Origin: Eudromia elegans
Taxonomy: Eukaryota > Chordata > Aves > Tinamiformes > Tinamidae
DNA length: 64,000 nt
Reading direction: 5' to 3'
NCBI GenBank assembly: GCA_003342815.1
Contig: PTEX01000236.1
Span: 913,953 to 977,952, forward strand
Position numbers and translations under genes: made by a program. This document shows positions 1 through 11,154 of the stretch, one piece after another. Within the stretch, counting starts at the first letter, position 1; every line of letters begins with the position of its first letter. The notes under the pieces are model-generated. The model saw nothing but the letters and a program-made list of their open reading frames with translations. It had not been told where the DNA came from and did no database searches.

Positions 1-2526
1 CTTTCTGAGATATCTGCAATGATAAGGTGAAAATGACAATTGGTTTACAATCAGAAGGACTCATTGTGGATGCAGACATTCAGTTATTCATGTTAGACAT
101 TAGTCGTAAATCTTACTTTTGACAGCAAGTGTCTGCTCTTGCATTCACTGGAGTCCATGAAAGACTTACCATTGACTTCAGAAATTATTAGATTATAAGA
201 AGAAAGTATGCTTCAGATGCCATATTTTAACCTTGGGAAGATATTAGCTCTCTCACTCTCATGCTAGAAATGGCAGAAAACAAAGGGTGTTAAGTCAGTC
301 GTCCCTTGTTTAAAATGAAATTTCTTCTATTACTAATTATTTCTAGAAGAGAGGAAATACAGTCTTCAGCTCTCAGTTTCTGTCTTTGATTTGCTACATT
401 TTCTTATGAGAGTATTTCAGGCTGTTTCATTTTGATTGATCTGTTATTTAAGAAATGAGGCACCATTTTCTTACTCACCTTATGTGCATCATGAAATCTT
501 CCACTGAAAATCCTACTTAAATGTAAAACAAGAAAACAAATTTCTTAGAATCATCCCAGTGAGATGTCAACAACAGAGGATATCTGAGGACAGGGTGTTG
601 TGTATGTGAAAGAGAAACTGCAAATTTGGCTCTTTTCCCTATTTTATTTATGCACACAGAAACACACATGCAGAAAACTTGGGAGGGCATCACAGGGGAA
701 CGGGGAGACAGTGAATTTCAGATCAGTATTTCAGCAAAATCTGATGTAGTTTGGCAAATTCAAAGCAATTTAAGAGTGCAAAAGAATAAAAAAATCCGCC
801 ACCTGGTCAATAACCACACTAATTTGTCCATCATAGGGCATAATGGTAAAATCAAGTCAAGTTAAAAACTATTAGGCAATAAACCCCTGAATGCAAGTTG
901 ACTGATGCTGGGTAATTTATACAAAGCTCAAAGTATTTCCTTTTTGTCTTTAATACAAATTGCACTTAGGAAGCAGTTTACACATAGAGAATTCTTCCTG
1001 ACCTCAGTGTCAGGAAATAAAACAAATTATTTTACTGCGGACACTAATTAGATGGAGGATCATTACTGAAATCCTGCTATAAACTGTGTACTTGCTGAAG
1101 GAACACTCAAAGAGTCTCGATAGTGCTTTTCAGAACTGCTATTTCCTGTCCCTCTTGAATACGCATTACCCATTTTCTTCACTCATCTATCAAAAAGATT
1201 CCCATGCACATGCTGAGTAGATGTTTACTATAGTCTGTCAATCCTCAGAGCTCAGCTCGAGGGAAGTGCACATCTGCTTGCTGAATCTGAGGATGCCCAA
1301 GCAACGATGGTGGTTCTTGACAGAGGGGAATGAAATAGGGATTCTTCTTTCCAAGCAACTATGCTTCCATAAACAGAATGCTACAAGCAAGGGAGCACTG
1401 CATTCGTAAGAGAGTTAAGAAATGATCCTGCACAATTTTTCTCCAGTTTCAGACTTTGAATGCAAGTATGTAATTTGGTCTCTATCATAGAATGAAGACG
1501 CATCGATTTATGTAAATTTTCACTTTCCAAATCCCAAAGCACTTTATGAGCTGTGCAACATATTCAGGAGCTGTTTCACTTATGACTAAATGCACCGATC
1601 TTTGCAGAGGAGCTTTGCATCTGTTAATTAGGGTATATACTTAGCCCAAATTTCTTTATACAATACCCTTGGGTGCCATCTCCATTTCTCTGTCTGGGAA
1701 CCAAGGCAGGGAGGTTGCCATTAATCTCTACAGGCTCTGATTTCTCCCAGAGAAATTACAAAACCAGACTAAAACAAGAGAAAAATTTTGTGGCAATGCA
1801 AGGGGTTGAATCCAGGTCAAAATCTGTTTAAATTAAGGCTCTTCTTCCCCATCAGGATGCCAATGCAGTGCTGGCTAGTGGCATTAAACTTCCAGTCTGC
1901 AAAGTTGTTATTCTTTTCTCTGCTAGGAGATGAGTGGCACTTGGGCTTTAAAAATGTTCATGGAGTACTAGGGAGGCAGGGCTTTTCAAGCATCGTAATT
2001 GATAGATTTGTAATTAACGAGCTATGCAGCAGGAAGAAAATCATTGCGTGATGACTAGATTACAAACCCCGTCCGTTCATCCTGCTGCTTGTGATTTTGC
2101 AATGGCTCTGATTGTAGCTCCTCTACCATTTGCATATCTTCCTAAGCATTTGAGGTGCTTGCTGATTTCATGTTTTATCTGATTTTGATTTGTTGCAGGT
2201 GTTTCTCAGTGACTACTGGTTTTCTATTAGAGTTGGCTTTTATTTTATTGAAATGCCTATGCAGAATAATACAACACTGAGCATGATGTGATTCCATCTT
2301 AATCCTACTAGATGAAAAGACTTACAGAAAGCATCTCATGCACTGTTTGAAAGAGGGGTTGCCTGATGGGTAGAGGGCCACCAATGGAGAGGTAAGGAAG
2401 AGAGCTAAGGAAGACTTTTTGATTGAAGACAGCTTACAGAAAACAATTTAACAGTGGTTTTGCATCCATTTGTATTCAGCAAGAGACCTATGCATGTGAT
2501 TAATGTTGTCTCCCCTTCTCCTGCAG
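1..2526. other. AT-rich non-coding DNA, nothing recognised
   Basis: No open frame longer than 87 codons and no recognisable transposon. Around 140-200 the text resembles the 'cattgacttca' core seen in some old amniote interspersed repeats, but it is too short to call. The frames at 626-865, 1221-1409 and 1788-2051 (+) show no domain or compositional sign of coding. Read as intergenic or intronic sequence. Confidence 0.6.
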
Positions 2527-2740
2527 TTGCTGACTTTGCTTCGTGATTAACACAAATCTAGTATCTTGTCACCATGGAGCCATCAATGGGACTTCAGTGT
2601 GACAGATGCCCTGATGGCAAGCACACCCAAGACTAACTGGAGCTAAAATCACAGGCTGCAAAGCTGGCAAGTGTTGACAGCCGCAGAGAGGCATCGTAAG
2701 GTACCACATGCCCTTAGGCTATCTGAACGGATGCTCAGAG
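2527..2740 (+). other. candidate noncoding exon (lncRNA or 5' UTR), speculative
   Basis: A pyrimidine-rich run ending in CTGCAG (to 2526) forms a good splice acceptor. At 2741 AG|GTAAGC forms a near-consensus donor, 214 bases downstream. All three frames contain stops, so this would not be an internal coding exon. It could be a 5' UTR or long noncoding RNA exon. It contains an ATG in strong Kozak context (GTCACCATGG, ATG at 2573-2575) opening a 20-codon frame that starts MEPSMGLQCD and ends in TAA. Donor-like strings of this quality are expected about four or five times by chance in 64 kb, so the pairing is suggestive only. No flanking exon or promoter could be tied to it. Confidence 0.22.
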
Positions 2741-3749
2741 GTAAGCCTTGTGGCTGATGAATTAGGACTATTGCTCCAGCTCATTATTGGTTGGTGGTTT
2801 CACTGTGAGCATAGACAGATTCTTTAAGAAGAGGAAGCTCAGGAATCTGACTACCCAGTTTAGATCATCATCACAAAAATGTTACCAGCATAATCTTCAG
2901 TTTATAGGATTTATGAATGCACTCAAACTCCCCCCTTTCCTACCCTTTTGTCTAATAACACAGAACAAAATGTGAATTATGAATCTTCAGCACCATATTC
3001 TGCAGTTTAACTCAGTAACAGAGGGCCATAGATACTAGCAGGGCTGTGACTTCAACAAGAAACCAAGAGTAATGACACCTTTATCTAACTGAAACAATGG
3101 TACGTAGTTGGAGCACACATGAGGAGAACAGTTATTAATTAGCCATGGATTATGCTACAGTTCTGAAGTAGCCAAGTGATCTGTGCTACAGGTACATGCG
3201 TTTTCTTTTTACTGTATCATTATTTCCTGAGGCTGGGAGAGCAATATATTTATTTTTACATACATAATGGGTAGAAATCTACTTGCTTTAGGTGAGTAAA
3301 ATAGGAAATTAGATTGAGCACTTTTTTCTTCTTTTTTTAACATCATTTCAATTTAGGGCATTTACTTTAGAAAGATTGTTATTACCTTATTCTTTTTAAG
3401 AGACAGAGAAAAAAAAAAGAGTACCTTTCAAGATATTTTTAATTCTGTGCATCAAGAACAGGTTATGCTCAAATCAATAGTTCAAATCTACAATTATTTT
3501 AAGTAATACTAGTTTTTTGTTAAATATTCACGTTTATTGTATTTCACAACCACAATGATGACTGAATGTAGTTATAATTATAACATTTTTTATTATTAAC
3601 CAAGTGGAAGACATTGAATATTCATATTTCAAGCGTAAAACCAAATCCTGGGAAATTATAAATAACAATTAAATTTTTGTATTTGGTAATGATGTCAGAT
3701 ATATTAGAGAAATATGTCTTCTTTAAGAGAAACAGCTAAATTTGGAAGA
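2741..3749. other. AT-rich non-coding DNA, nothing recognised
   Basis: Very AT-rich with A and T runs (for example 3411-3418). No transposon, RNA gene or credible coding frame was seen before the CR1 that follows. Confidence 0.6.
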
Positions 3750-4275
3750 ATACTCCAGACCACACCTGGAGTTCTGTGTCCACTTCTGGGCTCCTCTATA
3801 TAAGAGGGATGTGGAGCTGCTAGAGAGAGTCCAGTGCAGGGCTACAAAGATGATTAAGGGCCTGGAACATCTGCCCTACAAGCAAAGGCTGAGAGAGCTG
3901 GGCCTCTTCAGCCTGGAGAAGACTCATAGGGGACCTGATCAGTGTGTACAAGTACTTCAAGGGAGGGAGCGAAGAGGATGGGGTCGGCCTCTTCTCAGGG
4001 GCAGCCAGCTATAGAACTAGAGGAAATGGCCACATATTGAGGCACCAAAAGTTCCACAGGAACTTGAGAAAGAACTTCTTACCAGTGAGGGTGACAGAGC
4101 ACTGGAACAGGCTGCCCAGAGAGGTGGTGGAGTCTCCTTCTCTGGAGATCTTCAAAACCCGCTTGGATACCATCCTGTGCCACATGCTCTAGGCGACCCT
4201 GCGTGTGCAGGGGGGTTGGACTAGATGACCTCTACAGGTCCCTTCCAACCTTAAGCATTCTATGATTCTATGACT
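3750..4275 (+). mobile_element. CR1 LINE, 5'-truncated copy (3' end of reverse transcriptase ORF plus tail)
   Basis: This is the last part of a CR1 non-LTR retrotransposon. The first frame (from about 3751) reads [18 protein letters not shown] and then [20 protein letters not shown], the conserved C-terminal part of CR1 ORF2 after the reverse transcriptase domain. The reading frame then shifts. Compared with the remembered consensus (EKRRLRGDLI), about 5 bases are missing near 3918-3930. The next frame resumes as [19 protein letters not shown] and continues to [21 protein letters not shown] at 4192. The 3' UTR has the usual GGTTGGACTAGATGACCTCT block and ends in ATTCTATG repeats at about 4257-4274, the avian CR1 tail. 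Target-site duplications are not expected for CR1 and none is evident. The copy is defective and closely related to the minus-strand copy at 61741-63352. Confidence 0.97.
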
Positions 4276-6012
4276 AAGAGGAATTTTTTGTTAATGAAAC
4301 TGTCTTTACTGTGAAAGTTTACTCCTTTACATTCTGTATTAATAATTGTGTGTAGAAACGGCATTGGCATTGGTATATATCATGCAAACTCATTTATAAA
4401 GAAATCTAACTTTATACATGGGAATTATGACAAAATTCATGATTTCGAAAGTGAACTTTTGCACTGTAATTCACTTTTATAATGTGAATGGTGATGCATT
4501 AGGCAAATTTTGAGAAAACAACAGAATCTTACTTTGTCCAACAGTTTAACAGTGATTTTTGGCAAGTCTGTCTTCCTAATCCTCCAGGGCCAGCTATTCC
4601 CTCTGCCACAGGCACTGCACTAGTAAGTGTAAATGAGGTGTGGAGGGCCTTTATTTGCAAGAAGCAATGACAGTGCCAGGACCACTGAATTTTTAAGAAG
4701 AAGTAAAAGAAAAAAAAATACTGCTTTTCTTTGTTTCTGTTCTAACTTGTTGACTTGCCAGGGTTACTTTAACAGATTAACAAAATAATGTTCACAGATA
4801 TTGAATCTGCCTTTTACGTGCTTGGCGATACATTTTCAGCCACTCACTCCTAGAATTCCCCTCCACTCGGTTTCGGAACTTAAACTCGCACACATGCAAT
4901 AAATGGACAACTTTTGTGGGATTCTGCTGCTGACGATGGGTATTGCACCACGTGGTGAGATTTCAGACAATTGTGGTGTTTTGTCCTTCACTGCAAAGGG
5001 AATTCTCATCCTCACAGAGATACTTCCACAGATTCTGCTATCCTAAATGACCTGGAGCAGCATTTCTGCCCTTCTTTCTCATTTAACTCTACCATGCTCA
5101 TAATTTCCATTCAGTTTGCCTTTTGAGAATTTATATTCCGATTTGTTTTCCCATAAGTAGTCTTTTACCGCAGCAAGTATTTCTTTGAAACTATTAATTT
5201 ATTTATATATTTAATCAAAAGAATCAATTTTTTCTAATGTTGTTTGCAAATGTACTTTCATAGACTTCTCAGAATCTTACAGTTCACAACCACCATACAT
5301 CCCCTTCCTATTCTCAATATTCTCACTGTTTGTCAGTATTTTGCAGCAGGCTGATCCTTCTTAGGTACTCAAAATAGTTTCTATTACTAACAAGGCTTAA
5401 CTAAGAGATATTGCCACTCATCTCAGTGCTTTGAGCTCAGTGCCCCAAGGCAGAAAAATATCATAGCACCACTGTTGATGAATCTGGTGACCCAGAGTTT
5501 GTTTTGCTGAATGATGCAGAAAAGATCTGTGTGAGAACACGGTTAGTATTTAGACGTGTGTGATCTCTTCTCTTGCAGTCAGAAAAAGCTGGATTTTTTT
5601 TCTCCTCCCTAAGATTACAAAGATAAGGAGGTAAGAAGTCAAGGTAAATTGCAGTTTTATGCTCCTTTCCATTTCCCATATGGAGTCTGATAGGTGCTTA
5701 AAATGAACATTACTCGGAGCAGATATTTTGTCCAAGAACATGTTTCCCCATGAATTTCTTACAGACTTTCCATAAATAATGCAATCATATGCTTCAGTCA
5801 TTAGTGAGGGAGGATGAGCAGGAGAGTAAGATCTGAGGAATAAGTGGAGATTTGGAGTGTACTGCCTATGGGACCAAAGAGTGCAGAATGGCCACTCTAG
5901 GTGACAGGATCTGTAGAGAAGGAATCACGTGTACCAAGAAAGACAAGGTCACACAAAAAGGAACCAGAGAATCAAAGGTTTTGCAGGAGCCTCTGGCAGT
6001 TCCAAGAAGTGT

Positions 6013-6043
<31 letters not shown>

Positions 6044-7119
6044 TTGATGGAAAGAAGAGGAGAAATTTGCAGGATGTCTCTCATTTTCAAAAAGACAGTT
6101 TAAAGGAATATACAATATGACTGTGGCTTTTGGTGGGTGATTACATCCTGAAGTGAAGCTAGGTCATTTCATGACATTGAAAACAATTCATTTTGAGGAT
6201 GCCCTTATGCCCTAAACATGATTCGTGCCATACAGGAAGAAAAACAAGACTCATCAAAACACAACTGGAAAAACAGAAACAAGTGTCTTGTGGCTTTGTG
6301 TTAGTGTCAGAGAAGCTTGTATCATGATCTTCAGAGGATTCCTCCTATAATAACCCTAATGTTGGAAACAACCAAAGAATCTCTGCATAACAATGCAAAG
6401 AAAATGGTTGTCTATTTTTGCATATGACCAATGGGTAGCGCAAAGGCTAATTTGGGGAACACATAGGTGTACATGAATATACAGCTGTCACTCCTAATGA
6501 AATTATACACTAGCAAGTGCAGTGAAAAGTGATTCCTCGATTCTCTCAGAAGATCTGCCTCTTTTACCAACTCTGACCTAATGACCATTGCAGGAGGAGT
6601 GTGGGGAGATACACACTTTGTCACTGCTGGACATCAAGACACATTGGCTAAATGTGTCCCAGAATGATCTTTGCCACTGAGACCAGCTGGGACATAAGAG
6701 CCTGCTTTCTCATTATTAAAATTTCTTAGCCTCCAAAAGAGAATAGCCACATCCAAACTTCCCAGGGGCACAGGTGTGTAATAAATACTGAAATATGTGC
6801 AAAAATAAGTTAAGGAAAAGGACAATTGTCTTAGGTCAAGGTCAATGCCAATCTAAGAGGTTTGTAATATGACAGTTGAAATCCAGTGCCCAGGAATGTT
6901 CCTGGCTCCTCTTCAGCTTATTGGTATAGATTATCCATCACGACTGGCTCTTGTGCAAGGCAACACTTGAGCTTTAGATGCCTTTTGAATGCTTGTGCTG
7001 TATTACCTACAAACCAGTCATCTCTAAGTATTTCCCTGTTGTTACAGGGCTTGTTCAGTCATTTCTGAGCAAGGTATTATCCACTGATTGTAGATGAGGA
7101 CACCAAGAATTGCAGACTT
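4276..7119. other. non-coding DNA with a poly-T run at 6020-6039
   Basis: Mostly unique-looking AT-rich sequence. A 20-base T run lies at 6020-6039, so the short frames across 5852-6120 on both strands, which read lysine or phenylalanine runs, are artefacts of it. A pyrimidine tract ending in CAG at 5579 resembles a splice acceptor but leads into a T-rich stretch with no donor. No gene or transposon was recognised. Confidence 0.6.
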
Positions 7120-7215
7120 TAATCATGTATACGACACCAATTCTTCCCTGACCTCTGACAAGTCACATTCTCTCGGCTTCAGTTTCTGTCTCCTTTCTTG
7201 CTTTTAGCAAAAAGT
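7120..7215 (+). mobile_element. MIR-like SINE fragment, ancient
   Basis: The stretch reading CTGACCTCTGACAAGTCAC and then a pyrimidine-rich 'ggcttcagtttctgtctcc' follows the conserved central/3' core of MIR-type SINEs (TGACCTTGGGCAAGTCAC, then CCTCAGTTTCCTCATCTG). Only this core is recognisable. The 5' tRNA-like part and the 3' LINE-derived tail are not clear. The call is based on remembered consensus. Confidence 0.45.
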
Positions 7216-7479
7216 CTTTGCATCAGACAGAAAAGACCAATGTCACCCTGTCTATAATCTGTTAAGTGAATATGGCTATAACAAAAATGTGTTGGCTCAA
7301 GGTCACTTTTTTTGCATGATTGTAAAATGTATTCCAATCTGAATTCTACTGGCTATTACATGCAATGATTTTGAGACTTTTGTCATATTTAGGCCTTCAT
7401 AAAAATGTGAAATACTAAGATCTAGCTTTGGCATTTGATTGAACTATTGAAAATACTCCAGATAATATATCCTGAGTCT

Positions 7480-8150
7480 GTTATGAAAGTATCTTATAGG
7501 CTTCTGGCTATGGATATACAGGATTACATTCACCATCACTTTTCCTCTGATGACACCCATTTCTATATCTTCCTTGACTGACTTTCCTAGCCATCTATTT
7601 CCCATTTATCTGCCTGTCTTGGCTCTGTCAAGTCCTGGCTACACCATAACTTCTTTCTACCAAATGCTTCAAAGCCTGAAGGCATAATATGAATAAAGAG
7701 TTATTCCTCTCAAATATCACTAGCTCTATGACTGCCATCCTTCACTTTGCCTTCAGTGATGGAAAACCAAGACCTGTCCTTGATTCTGAAGTTACTTTAT
7801 CCTCCTATGTGTGTTGTTTATTTGGTTTAGATTTTTCTTTTGAGGGGAGGCAGATTTTGTTTGCTTGCTTTAATCAAGTTTCCACACATACATCTTTCTC
7901 CAGAGTGCTGCCAGAAGTTATCTTTATCTTATGACCCTTCTTCCATTGCCCAAAACTTTAGCCACCTATCAACTGCAATTCAGTGGTTTATAATCTTCCT
8001 TAATTACTCCATCATGTGTTTTACAGGTTGAGGCCAAATTACTGCCGAAGTACATCCATTCCTAATTCATAAGTGTCATCAGTGATATCTCCATGGTCTT
8101 ACAGTCAATCTCTTGCTGTCCCACAGTAGCCAGACTGTTCACTTACTGAA
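7480..8150 (+). mobile_element. L2-like LINE relic (reverse transcriptase region)
   Basis: From about 7539 the text follows the L2 ORF2 segment that normally reads CTGATGACACCCAGCTCTAT. Here it reads CTGATGACACCCATTTCTAT. A pyrimidine-rich stretch with TGTCAAGTCCTGGCTACAC (7626-7644) follows in the right order. Further on, GAGTGCTGCCAGAAG (7903-7917) and ATTCAGTGGTTTATAATC (7978-7995) fit the later part of the L2 frame. The frame is destroyed throughout and the copy is clearly old. A chance pyrimidine-rich resemblance cannot be excluded without alignment. The 81-codon frame at 7689-7934 has no independent support. Confidence 0.5.
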
Positions 8151-8468
8151 ACTTAAGTATCAGACACATTTAGGCACTAAATAAAGGAAAGGAACTTTTT
8201 TTTCTTTTATCAGTTATTAAACTATTGGACTCTGATTTTTACTCTATGCTCTATTGCTGAACTATAGCTTTCTATTTTATTCACAAGCCAATTGGGTTGG
8301 AGATCACCTGGTCTTAAGCAGTTTAAGTCCCTTTCTGCTTCTTACAGTCATTTTCATTTCAAACTTATACATGATGGTACAAAACCACAATAAAAATCTC
8401 CATGAATAAAAAATATGGAAGTTAAAAAGCACGCTGACCTTTGAAGCCACCCCAGTGTCTGGTACCTC

Positions 8469-8482
8469 CTGCCACCTGGTGG
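8469..8482 (-). promoter_or_regulatory. CTCF-type binding motif
   Basis: On the minus strand the 14 bases read CCACCAGGTGGCAG, which satisfies every position of the vertebrate CTCF core CCASYAGRKGGCRS. CTCF is a zinc-finger architectural protein that marks insulators and loop anchors, and motif orientation matters for loop formation. A single motif match does not prove occupancy. A weaker match with one core mismatch lies on the minus strand around 11924-11940. Confidence 0.45.
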
Positions 8483-10680
8483 AAAGATTTCCCAGTTGCT
8501 TTTTCCATAGGGTGAGCTGGTTACAGACTTCTGGGAAAATTTCCAGTCTGTTAGTGTGTGATGCAGAAAGATATGCTCAAGCTAGCCAGCTGAATTGCCT
8601 CTAGGACAGTGCAAGCTGTGAAATCTGCCCAAAGCTTGGACACCCTGATGATTACAACAGGAGGGTCCATGCTCCCATGGCTGCCCTAATGCCAGGATTG
8701 GCTTAAGCTCGCTTCAGCCTGTTTACATGAGCTTCACTCACTGTGCATTAGACTTACTGCAACTTCTGACATGTGCTAATTTAAAACAGACTGTCCTGTG
8801 GCTGTTTAAGTTGTCACAGCAGTAGAGGCGATGTTCTTACTGATTTTAGTGCTGATATCTCTCTTTTTGCCCAATTCTAGAATGGGCAGAATGGCCATGC
8901 AAGAGCACTTCCTTTTCAGCATGCACTGCATATCTTTGTGTGCACTTGCTCTGCAATGAGTCTGGTGGGGAACACTTGCCAATGTTAGATAAGCATGTTA
9001 TGGAATGATGAAGGGCTACTGAGAATGAAGGTCACGCTCCATCTTGAAACGTTGACTTCAGGCCTTCAGGCAGATGAGGGGTTTAGAGATTTCAGGCTCT
9101 AGTTACTTTACGTCTAAAAAAAAGGGTTTTATAGCTGATTGTGAGCCAGACAGATATGAGAGTAATACAGCTTGAGGCAAGGGCATTTTTAGTTTCTGGA
9201 TTGTGGTAAGGGCATTTTTAGTAACATGCTTAATATATGAATTCTATATTTCATCCAGTGGCTCCTAAAGGTAAAAGTATAGATACAATTTTGAGAGCAG
9301 AGACCAAAACTCTGAACTTTCAACTCTCAGGCGAGTATTTTCTGTCTCTGGGCTACAAATCTCTGCTCCATCTTGTTTTCTCTTATCTGACCTGCAGCTT
9401 TCCTGATGGAAGTGTTGAGCAGGCTAAATAGAGAATGCTTCTCTCAGTTCCAAGCTCAGTTTTATCTCTAACCTAAAATTAATACTTCTCCATGGGGTGT
9501 AAAAAACTGGGATTTAAGCTTGAAAGCTTGGAATAGCTTGGAAGAGTGTTACAGAAAAAAAATGGGAATGACTTCCTCTTGATCTCATCTTAATACTACT
9601 GCTACTACAGAGATGGCCACTACTATTGGAAGATTCTTATTCAGGCATCTAATTTCGCTGGCGAACTTCATACTATGAATTTGAAGTAACTGGATAATCT
9701 GTTGTATTGCCTAATTTCAGGTCTTCACACAACTCTGTGGACCTAGGACTCCTTACAGAATAACTCTCGGTAGCTATTAAACTGCACTGAATCCTAGGCT
9801 TTCAATTTGGTTGACGTGATTGGCACTCCACTCACCTTGCTGGAGCCGATAGTCTAGTTTGTAGGCAATGCAAGAATTCATAGGCTCAGAGATTCTTAAA
9901 GAATCTGTTTCCCCTGAGAGTTAGGAATCCAAATGAGAATTATGGACCTAAATCCCACAGTGGAGGAGGCAGTGACAAGAGTTCAGTGCTGAAGTTCTTG
10001 ATAGGACCTTGGCATTCAGTGTCACACCAGAGGCAAAATAACTTACTTTCCTCCCTTGATACTTTCCAAGGCAAATACATCCAAAGTCTATCAAAACACT
10101 GAAATCCATAAGTTTCCAAAAGAAAGACTTTTTTTTTTTGTGCTGCACCCACTCAAATGTCAATCAGGAGGCCACGTGCAAAACAGCTCTGTCATCCTAC
10201 AGTGAAAAGAGGTGTCATGCAGCAGTGTGTTGCTGTAAGAGGTTGTTCATTTATTTTCAGTGGATTTCCTTGATTCTGAACAAAGGAAAATAAGCTTTTT
10301 GAACTTGATGATTTGTTGCAACAGTACTACACCCAAAATGCAAATTCTCCCTTTCAACCACTGAACATTAGAAATATTTGTGAGACTATTTATGCTAGCA
10401 AGTGAAGTTCAGTGGCCTTGAAAGAAAACTGAATCTTTCTCAGCTGAGAAATATGCTTTTAATGTTTCTTTATATTTCCTATGTTATGATTTTAAAAAGA
10501 CACACACAAAAAAAGAACTAAGAGATTATGTTGAAATACAATCCTGAGCTAATTTACAGTGTTACCTAGAACTACCAGTTCCTGTGTAATATTGCAACGT
10601 TATAAATAAATATGCATCTGCTAGAGAAAATTATTTTTATGTCAACATAGAGGGATAAAATTCTATAAGAGTAACCAGTC
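8483..10680. other. non-coding DNA with a short spaced direct repeat
   Basis: No gene or transposon recognised. The 15-mer AAGGGCATTTTTAGT occurs twice, at 9179-9193 and 9208-9222, a small local duplication with about a 29-base period. A minus-strand 'AAG|GTGAGT' donor-like string at about 9832-9841 follows a short open stretch but has no supporting context. Confidence 0.6.
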
Positions 10681-10796
10681 TAATTATATATATAAAAATT
10701 ATATATGTGTATATATATATTTATATACATATATATACACATATTTATATACATATATAAATATATATATATATAATTATATATATGTATATAAAG
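10681..10796. repeat. TA-rich low-complexity tract
   Basis: About 115 bases of almost pure alternating TA with scattered TG/CA and A-run interruptions. It can fold on itself because (TA)n is self-complementary. It is a length-variable, assembly-sensitive tract with no coding content. Confidence 0.9.
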
Positions 10797-11055
10797 GAAT
10801 TTTGCTTCCCTATGTCATCTGTGCTCCCTTAATCTACATTGTCCCTGTCAAGGAAATTTTCACTTTTATGGATGTTTGTGATTCTTATCAGAAATGACAA
10901 AAAGGAAAGAAAGAACACTCAAATAAATTAATCTTGATGCAAAGTTCACAAAGGCATTTTGTTGGTGCATCTGACCTCTACTTGTCTTCTTGCCTCATTG
11001 CTTAGACAATGATGTGGTCTGTGTAACTGTATCAATTATGTGCATCCTTAGCATA

Positions 11056-11154
11056 TTTTATTTTATTTTATTTTATTTTATTTTATTTTATTTTATTTTA
11101 TTTTATTTTATTTTATTTTATTTTATTTTATTTTATTTTATTTTATTTTATTTT
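11056..11154 (+). repeat. (TTTTA)19 microsatellite
   Basis: Nineteen perfect tandem TTTTA pentamers followed by TTTT, with no interruption. The 70-codon frame across it (10990-11202) reads repeated FILFY and is an artefact. The perfect purity suggests a polymorphic, recently expanded locus. Confidence 0.98.
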
